A DNA stretch of 64,000 nucleotides. Source: Helichrysum umbraculigerum (lineage: Eukaryota > Streptophyta > Magnoliopsida > Asterales > Asteraceae). The position numbers and the translations under genes were made by a program. The stretch spans positions 129,599,277 through 129,663,276 of the forward strand of contig CATIUR010000005.1 of the NCBI GenBank assembly GCA_949592205.1, given 5' to 3'. Positions 22,082-32,911 of this stretch are shown piece after piece (within the stretch, counting starts at the first letter, position 1; every line of letters starts with the position of its first letter). A model generated the notes under the pieces. The model was given only the letters and a program-made list of their open reading frames with translations, ran no database searches and had not been told where the DNA came from.

Positions 22082-22354
22082 CTCTAGCTACACTAACTGC
22101 TTCGTCACTATTATTTTCATTAGATACTAAAATAGTAGCTTCAGCTTCTTCTGTTTGTTTAGTATTAAACTGATAACGTGTACTTCGCTGACTTCTACGC
22201 ATCCCTGTAACAATAGAAAACAACGAATCGATTAAACATGTAAAATACCATATAAATAAGCTTAATCGATTAAATTACCAGTTGTTGTAATCTTCTTTCC
22301 TCTACCAGATGACGAAACGCCTTTAGAAGCATAAGGTTGAATAGCATTTTTCAT
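22082..22354 (-). pseudogene. Ulp1-MULE gene copy 2, exons 1 and 2
   Basis: Exon 1 is 22279-22354, starting at ATG 22352-22354 (MKNAIQPYASKG) and ending before donor GTAAT. Exon 2 is 22082-22204 (MRRSQRSTRYQFNTKQ, then acidic), with acceptor TTACAG and donor GTATTA. Both are open. The start is the first ATG of the frame, and there is no alternative upstream within the exon. Confidence 0.55.
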
Positions 22355-22984
22355 CGTAGATTTCCGTAGAGAGATAGTAGATCTGGATGATATCTGATTT
22401 CGAAAATCTGAATTACTATGTGTACTATGTGTTTTGGTATGTGTTGTTTACCAAGGAAGATAACAGTCAAATTAGGAGAAAAAAGAAGAAAAGGGAAGCG
22501 GTGACAAGACCATACACTGCCCATCGAATTAAAAGATACCCGTAAAATTACTAAACTACCCTTCCGCCATTTTACGAATTTAACATACAACCCCCAAATT
22601 TACGAATTTACAGAACACACCCCTCCGTGTTGATGTGGCCTCATCTCAGCCTTTGATAAAATATTGAATGGTGAGGATCAAAACTTCCCCTCCTTCCTCT
22701 CAAAATGGGTCTTCTCCTATGATCCTCTACCAAGGTTAAGGTTATATATATAAAAAGATAAATAAATATTGAAAACACAAGGGATGTAGTTTTTAATGTG
22801 AAATAGGTTGTCATAGTCCAAAGCCCAAAGCATTAAAAAGGCCTCAAACTCTTTTGACCCATATATATATTCTTTTATAAAAGCCCACAATAATTAAGCC
22901 ATCGACCCATTACTATGAATTTATAAATTTAAATGTACAATGGTAATATAACTTCTTGCACCCACTTAAAGGTGTATACAAAAA
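22355..22984. other. 5' flank of copy 2 and AT-rich spacer
   Basis: No gene. It should hold the promoter and outer end of the copy 2 unit. The stretch near 22540 resembles 7120-7140 upstream of copy 1. I could not fix an inverted repeat or target duplication. Confidence 0.5.
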
Positions 22985-23482
22985 GGGAAAAGTACAATAA
23001 AATGTACTATACTTATCACCTATTTTTATTTAAGGTACACAACTTTATATTTTTTAATTTAAAGTATCGAACTTTCAATTGTAATCAAGTAAGGGACACG
23101 AATTTCACAAATGATGAGTTGTCACCGAATTTCTTTTTTATAAGTAACATATCTATTTAATCGATTAATATTCCTCAATCAATTTTAACAAATATTGAGT
23201 AAGGAGAAAGAATTTAACAAAAACCCATTACCACTTTCAACTTTAATATCTCCCATTATACTCAATATTTTTTAAAATTGATCGAGGTATATTAATCGAT
23301 TAAATAGATATGTTACTTATAGAAAATAAATTCGGTGACTACTCGTTATTTGTGAAATTCACGTCCCTAATTTGATTACAAATTGAAAGTTCGATACCTT
23401 ATATTAAAAAATTTAAATTTTTGTACCTTAAATAGCCCTAGCCCTAGGATATAAGTATAGTACCTTTTATTGTACTTTTCCC
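22985..23482. mobile_element. Foldback MITE of the Mutator type, 9 bp TSD atacaaaaa
   Basis: A 498 bp inverted repeat. The left arm 22985-23201 (GGGAAAAGTACAATAAAA...) pairs with the right arm 23259-23482 over about 220 bases with few mismatches, leaving a 57-base loop. It is flanked by perfect direct repeats atacaaaaa at 22976-22984 and 23483-23491. A 9 bp duplication is typical of Mutator-group transposons. It has no coding content. Confidence 0.9.
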
Positions 23483-23491
23483 ATACAAAAA

Positions 23492-24199
23492 TTGCATCGT
23501 AACGATGCTTATGTCGTCGTGACGGCATTCCATCACGGTATTAGCTTTGGTTATGAGCTCAGCTTGAAAATTTTATATTTTCATGCCGCGATCATGTAAC
23601 TCATTCCTGTGATCATCCTCCGTAACGAGGCTTCCGTCATCACGATCATGTCACGGGTCTCGAGTCTGACTCAGTCATTTAATAACCGTTGAGCTAACAC
23701 GTAGGCTCAATTTCATGATGCTATTTCTGTGATGCCGATTCGGTAATGTTTCGCTAAAGCCCTGAGTTCATATGTAATAATCCTGAGCTCAGTCAACACA
23801 CATTATGCATGACTTTCCGACAAGGTCTGACACATTGTACAGCAGACAAACATTCCATGCAGACGTTATGTGCATGGTCGTTCCACTAACCTAGTCGGCT
23901 CACCCCATTGGGCCACGTCAGCAGTAGCCCCGGAGAATGTTTCATGCTCCTTGTCCTAATTTGCAATCTTCTAGAACCTTCTAGAAGGTAAGGTTTCAAC
24001 TAGGGTTTCTCTATACAAATAGTGCTAAATCTCATTCATTTTCCAAGCACCTCATAAAATTTTCAACCAAGATTAAGTTTATTGCTACCCTCGATTGACT
24101 GTAATCTCGAAACGGGTTGCACAGTTATTGGAGTGTAATAGCTTAATCTCTCGTAAATCCACTCCTTATTGCACTCAAGATGAAATATGTTTGATCAAT
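23492..24199 (+). mobile_element. Probable LTR remnant upstream of a primer site
   Basis: No gene. The stretch contains a TATA-like CTATACAAATAG near 24012 and ends ...TGATCA just before a primer-binding sequence. Scattered words such as CGTAACGATG, CGTGACGG, CCATCACGG and CCGTAACGAGG recur near 23500-23660. The left limit is unknown; the MITE may have inserted into it. Confidence 0.45.
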
Positions 24200-24234
24200 T
24201 GGTGCCATCCGTGGGATTTGAACCCACAACCACG
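24200..24234 (+). other. Extended primer binding site: complement of 35 nt of a tRNA 3' end
   Basis: It starts TGGTGCCATCCGTGGGA. Read on the minus strand the 35 bases split exactly into 7 variable-region bases, a T arm (GTGGG, loop TTCAAAT, CCCAC), a 7-base acceptor strand GGATGGC, discriminator A and CCA. No D or anticodon arm follows, so it is not a tRNA gene. Confidence 0.65.
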
Positions 24235-24411
24235 TTTCTAGGTGAAATATGTTTTTGTACCACTTCTATTTTAAGAAGTTGTTATAACGTTGTTAATATA
24301 GTGTATAGAATATGATTAGAGTAGCATTACAACATTATTATTAAATAAACACAAGTTTGAAATATTATCTTTCTTAAAATAATTTCTATGTAAAACCAAT
24401 CATAAAAACAT

Positions 24412-24628
24412 TTATAGACAAGAATCGGGTGCCAATAAGGTACCCGGTACCATATACATATGAAGTGGTGGCTGTCTGAACTGGAGGAGAAAAGTAGCTA
24501 GGAAGATCGAAAGAGGAAGAAGGCATTGATGATCGGGAATGAGTTTTGTCCAATAAGGAGCTGAAGTTACTCTCTTGGGCCTCGAAGTTAAGGGCTTGGG
24601 CTGCACCATTATGGATATTATGGCATAT
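24412..24628 (-). pseudogene. Possible exon remnant of an unknown gene
   Basis: After a potential acceptor (TTGTAG, near 24629) the minus strand reads open for about 70 residues to a TAG, including NGAAQALNFEAQESNFSSLL and SSSFDLPSYFSPPVQTATT. The composition looks like a real plant protein tail, but I do not recognise it and no companion exon is visible. It may be a gene fragment or chance. Confidence 0.25.
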
Positions 24629-24629
24629 G

Positions 24630-25815
24630 GCCTACAATGGTGTAGTTAATGTGTGGGCTTTTAACTAAACTTGTATTATCAAGCTACTCCAGTATGGTTT
24701 TCACTTTTCAGTGGGATATACTCCGTACGTATTCAATCATTCATGATGAACAATGTACAATGTCACAATATCATGTATTTTTCAAATGAATATTCGGTTT
24801 ATTTATATTAGGGATAGTGTTATTGAAATGTATTAAATACGTTTTATATTATACATAATATAATATATAAAATGAAATAAGCCCAAAGAGGTATAAGGAA
24901 GTTTGAATGTTTGATCATTTTCCTCGGACCTTGGATAAAAATGCAAGAAAATGATGTAATTATATTATATGCATTAAATTAAATTAAAACAAAATCAAGA
25001 GAACCCTTTCTGTAGTCCAGTCAATTATTCATTTAGATTCTGAGATGGATCCACAATGTCAATATCGTACCAAAAGCAACCTCAGCTCAGACTGAAAATG
25101 CAAACACGTTTTAATGTCTTTATTACATTACATTGATTCTTATCTTATAACGTATAACATTGAACTTTAAAGCATATAAACCACCAAAATTCAAATAAAA
25201 AACAAATAATACAAAGGAAGATTCTGAAAGAGACTGATTGAATACCTAACTCCTACATGCAAGTTGATAGAATATAGATTTTTAATTTAGGTTCGGGATT
25301 AGAGGGGAAAGTGGCTTAAAGTGGAAATGAGAGACGGATAATCTCAACATTTGATTCTTTTGATCTACGGATTCATATTATCATAACTACACTAGCTACA
25401 TCAAAACAACACTTCATCTTACTAGCTCTTAAAATTTTGACTGCATCATGTCACTCTGAAGTGACCCATAAATTTAAAGACAGATAATTCTAAATCTTAT
25501 AAGTATCATCGTGTGGTAATGTATAGTTGTATAGATACGATTATTTTTTCTACTTTGATGTGCTACAAATATTATATTAAAATAATGTAGATTCAAGAGT
25601 TAGGCAAGAGCTTGAATTTTAATGTGCTGCTACTTGCTAGCCAGACTGCACGCTATTCTTTGATATATATATTTTTTAAATTAAAAAATATTCATATTCA
25701 TTTAGAGTAACGAAGAAGCACAAAAATGTCATATATGTTTTCTGTTCAATAATGGACTAATATAAAATGTGTTTAGGTGACATTATTAGCTAATAATTCA
25801 AACAATGGGGTATAC
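24630..25815. other. AT-rich spacer, nothing recognised
   Basis: No ORF of note, no clear repeat ends and no RNA gene seen. Confidence 0.6.
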
Positions 25816-26719
25816 TACTACAAAAATGCACATTACGGGCGGTGAAAAAGCCCATTACGGGCGGTGACACGTCCGCCATCTATGTGAGCGTTGTTTAAAA
25901 TGGAGATATCTTTAGAGACGGTTAAAACACCGACTTTAATAATCTTGATGTACGGCGGTTCTAAACTATTATGAGCGGTTTATCTTTGCTAGTATTGGAT
26001 GTCATTTAATGGCGGGTATTTTATCTAATTTAAGGCAGTGTTGTCGCAAGGTTGGCGCCAAATTTTAAATGTACAGTTAGGCGGTTTATGTTATAGTTCA
26101 TGGCGGTGATATTTTTGATTTATTTATAAATGTTTATTTATTTTACTTAATTGATAAGGCGGTAAGTGAGAACCGTTGTTATTATTATTTATGCCGATTA
26201 AGTAATAAATTTTTTAAAATGGAATATATTTTTTAGTTTATTTTGGCGGGGACCCGATAACCGTTGAAAATGCCTGAATATATATAGGTTTTCATATCAC
26301 TACAAAAACTCCGGTAGCTATATATTGATTTCAATTCATGCAATTACCAAATTTCACAAGCCAAATAATGACCATATATCTTTAGCAAAGTAAATGATCA
26401 ACAACATATATAAATGCAACAAACATATATCAACCAATATTGTATAAACATAGAAAATACATATTAATATCTTAATATCAAGTTCATCTAACTATCCAAA
26501 CGATCATGAGATCGAGTTCATGACATGTAAACATCGAAAAACCTTCAAATGCTGTGACATACCGTATCCTCCATGTCCATGTAGGTGTAACTCTCCGTGT
26601 CTTTCCATATTTATAACCAAATTCAATTAACAAGTTAAGTAACATACAACAAGAAAATTTATTAATACATTTTCATATTTGTGAACACTTACTTTAGTTG
26701 GGCAGCTTGCTTAGTTAGT

Positions 26720-27015
26720 CATCATCATGATAAACATATTCTTTATAACGTAGTAACTAGATTTCCAACTTTAACATTGTTGTGGAGAGTTCACCATATT
26801 CTAATTCCAGCTCCCGAGACCACACCTAACATTAAAATATTATTAACAACATTTATCTTAAAAGTAATATACATACTGAAAAACTCTAACTCTTCCACCC
26901 GAGCAACAAATGGATAATCATCCTTAGTTCTTGAACCCATCTTTGAATCTAAGATGTAGCCCGTACGCTTGACATTGTCGAGAATGAAGAGGATCCGCTG
27001 AGTATTACTAATTAA

Positions 27016-27111
<96 letters not shown>

Positions 27112-27600
27112 TTGTAAATAAATTAAGTACTAATAGTTAAAACCATAAAGCACATATATACCCTATATATACACACATTGGTATAAAACTTACCAAGGGT
27201 GATTATAAGGAGCCATGAAGAACTGTTTGTCAGTGTGGTGGAGAAACTGAGATCTGATGTGATCGGTAAGAACAATCATGTCACGAGCATCATGTTCGTA
27301 ATACAGTGATTGGCACATACCAGGATGTAGGAATGCACATCTGTTTGGATGTGACTGCCCCTCTCTATTGATCCACAAGCCCCTAAAATTAAAATGATGA
27401 TAAAATAGTAGAAGTAAGAAATTACACGAATATAATAATAACTAGATACACTTTTTACAAACCATTATAATAGAACTTACATCGCCCACCAAAACATAAT
27501 AGAGATATAATTAAAATCATTCGTCAGCCATCCTAGCACCACATAGTAATCAATCCATTCTACACACGGACCAACAAACCCGGATACATCCCCAATGGCA
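26720..27600 (-). pseudogene. CACTA-associated Ulp1-like peptidase domain, fragment
   Basis: Exons on the minus strand: about 27481-27600 (donor GTAAGT), 27194-27382 (acceptor TTTTAG, donor GTAAGT) and about 26877-26997 (acceptor CTCAG), with a further piece near 26730-26800. The second encodes DHIRSQFLHHTDKQFFMAPYNHPW, the third RILFILDN and GYILDS (Asp region), and the last SSYYVIKNM, where family members normally have CGYYV. The catalytic Cys is therefore replaced by Ser and the usual HW pair is not seen. The 27001-27193 intron holds a 90 bp AT microsatellite. A dead remnant. Confidence 0.5.
27017..27108. repeat. AT dinucleotide microsatellite, about 90 bp
   Basis: About 45 AT repeats inside an intron of the CACTA remnant. 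Confidence 0.97.
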
Positions 27601-27608
27601 ATATAATT

Positions 27609-28108
27609 TTGATCAGACTGTCAACCAAATATGAATCCGGCATTTTAACTCGTTTTAAAATGTTGGATTGCATTTCGGTTGGAACATCCATAGAATCAGT
27701 TCAAAAGATTGGCCTTGCGTTCGAAGACGAAGATACGGATCAAAAGGAATACCTGTCAAAGACAACCTCGAGACCCGATATTATGTTTTCCGTAGCTATT
27801 TGTTCAAGATACCAAGCTCAACCTAAAGTTTCACGTCTGAGAACGGTTCAAAGGATCTTTCGATATCTCAAACGCAAACCTAACTTAATTTGTGGTATTC
27901 ACATGACGATGATTAAGTCGATAATAGGAGGGTGTCAATTTTTAGGGAATCGACTCGTATCTTGGCAGTGTAAGAAGAAAACCATGGTTTCTACTTCAAC
28001 TGCGGGAGCTGAGTACATTGCATCCAGTTGCTGTTCCCAAGTATTATGGATTCAACATCAGCTTCGTGATTACGGTCTTCTCTTAACCAAAACACCTATT
28101 CACATCGA
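27609..28108 (+). pseudogene. Copia RNase H fragment
   Basis: The words SRPDIMFSVAICSRYQAQP, RIFRYLK, GCQFLGNRLVSWQCKKK and VSTSTAGAEYIASSCCSQVLW are the Copia RNase H region in order. The DSDxAG segment is deleted (the text jumps from LICGIHM to GGCQFLG), so the domain is incomplete. No LTR is attached. It abuts the Athila 3' part at about 28108 and the CACTA remnant on the left. Confidence 0.85.
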
Positions 28109-28508
28109 TATCAGACATCGAATCATGATGAATGAACAATGTCTGAAAGAGCGCCCAAGCAGCTGCTGGATCTGCAGTAGTGATCCCATAATCAAAGGTC
28201 GGGATCATCTCAGATGCTGGGACAGACTGTGGTGCAGCAGGTCTCGAATGCTCCCCTGGAGAAATCGGTACATCGATCAGACTTTCTTCCTGAATTGCAG
28301 CCATCTTCTTCTTGCCTCTGCGGGTTCCTCTTCTCATCTTGCTTTTCTTACTACTCTCAGCCGTGGCTTCCATCCTGAAAAACACAAATATCACAGGTAA
28401 CATGTAAAGTTTATGAGGATATACAAATGCGAGAAGAACTGATGATTGTTTGTAAAATATTTTGATTGTAAGCGTCATCAGGACTTCTGCGTCCGTATAT
28501 ATAAACAA
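28109..28508 (-). pseudogene. Start of an Athila extra ORF (env position), truncated
   Basis: An ORF downstream of integrase, where Athila elements carry an env-like gene. A basic segment, KKSKMRRGTRRGKKK, follows MEATAESS (28370 leftwards). It runs to about 28108, where it meets the Copia scrap, so the rest is lost. No membrane segment is seen in what remains. Assignment is by position only. Confidence 0.4.
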
Positions 28509-28716
28509 TAAAGACTTATCTCAGATTTTTAAATTTCAAAGGCTGTCAGATAAGTAGCTATCCTGCATTATTTGGTTAGGAATGATAATACTAGATAAGA
28601 TTTAAACTAAGAATTAAAATAAAAGGACAAATTATTCTAGGATAGGCTTGGGTGCCTTCCAAGAGCGCTTGTTTAAGAGAGAGTCACTAGCTTGACTCTT
28701 GATACCTGGGAATAGT

Positions 28717-29886
28717 TCAAGGTGGCTCAAAAATGTAGACTTCCTCATTAATGGGGAAATCCTTAATGTAATGTTTCAAGCGTTGACCATTAACTTTAAA
28801 GTTACCTTCCGGGGCTTCGAGTTCGACTGCACCGAAGGAAAATACCTTTGAGACTATAAATGGTCCACTCCACCTGACTTTGAATTTTCCAGAGAACTTT
28901 TTGAAGCGTGAGTTGAAGAGAAGTACTTTATCCCCTGGTTTAAACTTTGATAGCTTGATTCTTGCATCATGGAACATCTTGGTTCTTTCTTTGAATTTCA
29001 GGGAGCTATCGTACGCTTTATCTCTTAACTCAGCTAGTTCGTTAAGCTGCATTCTCCGATGGGATCTTACGGTGGGAATGTCTAAGTTACATTTCTTCAG
29101 TGCCCAGTATGCCTTATACTCCAACTCTATCGGCAGATGACATGCCTTACCATAAACCAGAAGATATGGTGTGGTTCCTAACGGCGTTTTTTATGCTGTT
29201 CTGAATGCCCACAATGCATCATCTAATTTATCGGACCACTTTTCCCCATGGTTGAACACCGTTCGTTCTAAGATTCGTTTCAACGCCCTATTTGTCACTT
29301 CGGCTTGCCCATTGGTTTGTGGGTGATAAGCTGTTGAAGTTTTGTGAGTTACTCCATACTGTTGCAATGTTCTCATTAGGTGAGTATTGCAGAAGTGTGT
29401 GCCGCGATCACTGATTATGGCTCTCGGAGCTCCAAATCGACAAAATAGTTGTTTGAGAAACTTAGTGATGACCTTGGCATCGTTTGTTGGGAGAGCTTGT
29501 GCTTCGGCCCACCTGGACACGTAATCAACTGTAACCAGAATGTATTCTTTTCCGTTAGATTTAGGGAACGGTCCCATAAAATCTAATCCCCAAATGTCGA
29601 AGACTTCACAAGCTTGGATGTTAGTAAGTGGCATTTCACTCCTCTGTGAGATACTTCCAAACCTTTGGCAAGCCTCACAACGTTTTACCAAGTCGTAAGA
29701 ATCTTGAAAAATGGTTGGCCAATAGAAGCCGGCATCGTATACTTTCCGTGCGGTCTTGTTAGCTCCATGGTGGCCTCCAGTTGGTCCATGGTGGCTTTGG
29801 TAGAGGATATGTTCGGATTCCTTCCCGTAGACGCATCTTCTGATGATATGATCGAGACAGACCTTAAAAAAAAAGGATTGTCCCAA
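28717..29886 (-). pseudogene. pol: Athila integrase, one stop
   Basis: Joins element cDNA to host DNA. It is open from 29886 to a stop near 29191, then again from about 29190 to 28717. Zinc-binding residues: HHGPTGGHHGANKT and CEACQRFG. Core catalytic residues: GLDFMGPF, IISDRGTHF and YHPQTNGQAEVTNR. The C-terminal part has PGDKVLLFNSRFKKFSGKF and RWSGPF, the GPY/F-type module. A stop after LWAFRTA is the only break within the domain. The N-terminus is separated from RNase H by a frame change near 29.9 kb. Confidence 0.85.
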
Positions 29887-30134
29887 AAGAATTCTTTACG
29901 TCGCGGAAGAACTTTCGTCGTCGAGAAGTCGGCATTCATTTCTGGACTATTCCTCCCACCAAGTAGTTGGCAAAATCAGCATACCAGGGATCGTATGATG
30001 GACGAGGTCCCTGATGGTGCTTTCCGATGTTCATGAGTTGTTCGTCTAGGAACTGGTCTTGAATATCTTTCTTCAAGCTTTTCCATTGCTGGATTTTCCA
30101 ATCGGTTGAGGTGATCTGCTGCAACGTTTTCTGC

Positions 30135-32756
30135 TCACTTTTTATCTTTTATTTCTATGTCGAATTCTTGTAAGAGCAGAATCCAGCGCAACAGTCTTGG
30201 CTTAACGTCTTGATTTTTGAAGAGATACTTAAGAGCTGAATGATCTGTATAGACAATAGTTTTGGACAAAATAAGATAGGAACAAAATTTATCAAAAGCA
30301 AATACTACCGCTAGCAACTCCTTCTCAGTGGTTGTATAGTTCTCTTGAGCGTCCATAAGAGTTTTGCCGGCGTAGTAAATCGGTTGAAAGTGTTTCTCCT
30401 TCCGTTGTCTTAGTACAGCTCCAACTGCAAAATCACTGGCGTCACACATGATTTCTAATGGTAAGCTCCAGTCGGGGGCTACCATGATCGGTGCATGCAC
30501 GAGCTGTTCCTTTAAATAGTTAAAAGCATTAAGACAGTCATCTGTAACGTCAAACGGAGTATCTTTTTCGAGAAGATGAGTCATAGGTCGAGAAATCTTA
30601 GAGAAATCCTTAATAAAGCGACGGTAGAATCCGGCGTGACCTAGAAAACTTCGGATGGCTTTCACAGAAGTAGGTGGAGGAAGTTTTGAAATAGTATCAA
30701 CTTTAGCTTTATCTACTTCGATTCCTGCTTTAGATATCCGATGTCCCAACACTATTCCTTCTTTCACCATAAAGTGACATTTCTCCCAATTCAGAACGAG
30801 GTTTGATTCTTCGCAACGAGTGAGCATCCTTTCTAGGTTGGAAAGACAACATGTGAAGGAGTCTCCAAAGGCAGAGAAATTGTCCATGAAAACCTCCATA
30901 CACTGTTCAATCATGTCATGGAAAATCGCCATCATGTATCTCTGAAAAGCAGCAGGTGCATTGCATAGTCCAAAAGGCATACGTCGGTAAGCGAAGGTTC
31001 CGTATGGACATGTGAATGTTGTCTTCTCCTGGTCCTTCGGATCGAGAGGGATTTGAAAATAGCCAGAGAGACCATCGAGGAAACAATAGAACTCATTTCC
31101 TGACAATCTTTCGAGCATCTGATCAATGAACGGCAGAGGGAAGTGATCTTTGCGAGTGGCTTCGTTTAGCTTGCGATAGTCAATGCAAACCCTCCATCCG
31201 GTGATGGTTCTTGTTGGGATGAGTTCATTATGTTCGTTTGTAATCACCGTCATTCCTCCTTTCTTCGGAACAACCTGTACGGGACTGACCCATGGAGAAT
31301 CTGAAATAGGATATATCAGGCCAACATCAAGAAGTTTGATAACCTCCTTTTTTACCACGTCTTGAATCTTCAGGTTGACTCTCCTCTGTCTCTGAACTGA
31401 TGGCTTGAAGTCGTTTTCCATTAGGATCTTGTGCGTGCAGTAGTTTGGACTGATCCCTTGTATGTCAGAGATTTTCCAAGCAATTGCCTTTTTATGTGAC
31501 TTCAGAACCTGAATGAGTCTGGCTTTTTCCTCAGGCTTCAGATCTTTGGATATGATAACTGGTAAGTGCGAAGTTCCTTCGAGAAAAGCGTACTCCAGAT
31601 GAGAGGGTAGTTCCTTTAGTTCCAATTCCGGTGGTTCTTCAGTAGAAGGCTTCATTCTTGCAATTTCATATCTCTTGAGTTCATCAAACTCTGTTTGGAA
31701 GTCTGATTCTTCAAGAGGTGATTCTGATGTATTGGCTGAAGCTATTTCAACCCATTCTACTTTATCAGAGAATGCATCATTCCTCAGCTCGTATTTGACA
31801 GTGGATGATGTGGAAGTTGCATTTTCTTCAGTAATGATGATATCGTTGTCTTCAGTAAGTGCAAATTTCTGAGCTTGAGCTGATGAAGAAGTGCTTATGG
31901 TAATTTCTGGATTTGAACTGTGTGGTTCACAGCTTTCAGATAGCTGTGAATCAGGGGGTGAAAACATTGATTCCATTTCCTTGAGAGTCCTTCGAATTTC
32001 TTCCCTTGAGAGAGATGAATCATATACTTCAGGAGTCGGGTTCCTTCTTAGAAGAGTGACTGGCGTGCCATGTCTAAGCGGAGCAGTCATAATAGTTTTG
32101 AACTGCGAGCTAGGATTCTTTAAAGGAAATAGAACTTCTCTTGATGCAGTGGAAGAATTTGAGAAAGCAGAGCATAATCCCTTGCTTTCTTCACACAGTT
32201 TCCTTGTTGTGATGATAGTGTTGGGGTTGATGCTGCTTACTGCGATAATTTCTTCCAAATGTTCTTCAATTATTTCCTGCATAGAATCTACAAGACCAAG
32301 ATCTTCTCCCATAGGATGTTTCATTAGTTTTTCAACATTGAAGGTGACTTCCTCACTTCCAACTCGAAGTGTTAAAGATTTTTCATTAACATCAATGAGG
32401 GCCTTGGCAGTGTTTAGGAAAGGTCTGCCAAGGATGAGTGGAACTTGGGTGTCCTCTTCAATATCCATAACAACAAAATCAACAGGAAAGACGAATTTAT
32501 CAACACGGACCATAATATCTTCAGCAATTCCATGAGGGAGTTTAACTGATCTATCGGCTAACTCGATGGTCATTCGAGTTGGCAAAAGTTCCTTTAATCC
32601 TAGTTTCCTAAAAAGCGAGTATTGCATAAGTTTTACACTAGCTCCTAAGTCAGCTAAGGCGTTACTTATTTGAACATCCTGAAGATAACAAGGAATAGTG
32701 AAACGGCCAGTGTCTCCTAGCTTTGGGGTAGTCCTTGTTGCATAATCAAAGAGCAC
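30135..32756 (-). pseudogene. pol: Athila protease, reverse transcriptase and RNase H
   Basis: An 873-residue open frame. Aspartic protease: ALADLGASVKLM with LILGRPFLNTAKALIDV, near residues 30-115. A linker of about 270 residues follows. RT: SPWVSPVQVVPKKGG, WRVCIDYRKLNEATRKDHFP, MPFGLCNAPAAFQRYMM and FMDNFSAFG. The last motif should be FMDD: the second catalytic Asp is Asn, so the enzyme is predicted to be dead. RNase H: MCDASDFAVGAVL, TEKELLAVVFA and YTDHSALKYL. It ends at a TGA (30135) just before the domain's end. The N-terminal part is joined to Gag by a frameshift near 32.72 kb. Confidence 0.88.
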
Positions 32757-32911
32757 TCTGCATCTAAGGGTAAGTTAACTATCTGTCTTAGTTTTTCTTT
32801 GTTGGATAAGAGTTCCTTAAAGAATTTGGCACAACTAGGCATTTCAACTAAAGCATCTAAAAGTTTAACATTTAAGTGTAAGCTTTTGAACATTTCTAGA
32901 TATTTTCCAAA

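Larger units (their letters stand above)
7191..22450 (-). mobile_element. Mutator-like unit carrying a Ulp1-type gene, copy 2 (with nested Copia)
   Basis: This copy contains the same nine exons as copy 1, from ATG 22352-22354 to the stop at 8158, with a SIRE-like Copia element inserted in exon 5 (10133-19549). Subterminal motif arrays lie at both sides (7283-7939 and 21532-21935). Neither terminal inverted repeats nor a 9 bp target duplication could be fixed, so the outer limits are approximate. No transposase sequence is visible. Confidence 0.6.
25816..27600 (-). mobile_element. CACTA (En/Spm) transposon remnant
   Basis: The left edge near 25816 reads TACTACAAAAATG, one base from the CACTACAAAAA terminus. 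Subterminal GGCGGT words follow (for example near 25849, 25868, 25966, 26092, 26113 and 26168), as in plant CACTA ends. A perfect CACTACAAAAAC occurs again at 26298, perhaps a second element end. To the right are exons of a Ulp1-type domain on the minus strand. The right side is cut at about 27600 by a Copia fragment. Confidence 0.6.

Noticed and set aside
24200..24234. tRNA gene
   Set aside because: Only the T arm and acceptor 3' strand are present, in antisense to the LTR-like sequence; no D or anticodon arm. Better read as a primer site.
26298..26310. A complete second CACTA element starting at the perfect terminus
   Set aside because: No matching opposite terminus or 3 bp duplication could be found, so it stays within one remnant.
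31891..32535. 214-residue ORF on the + strand
   Set aside because: Antisense shadow of the Athila polyprotein with no family signature.
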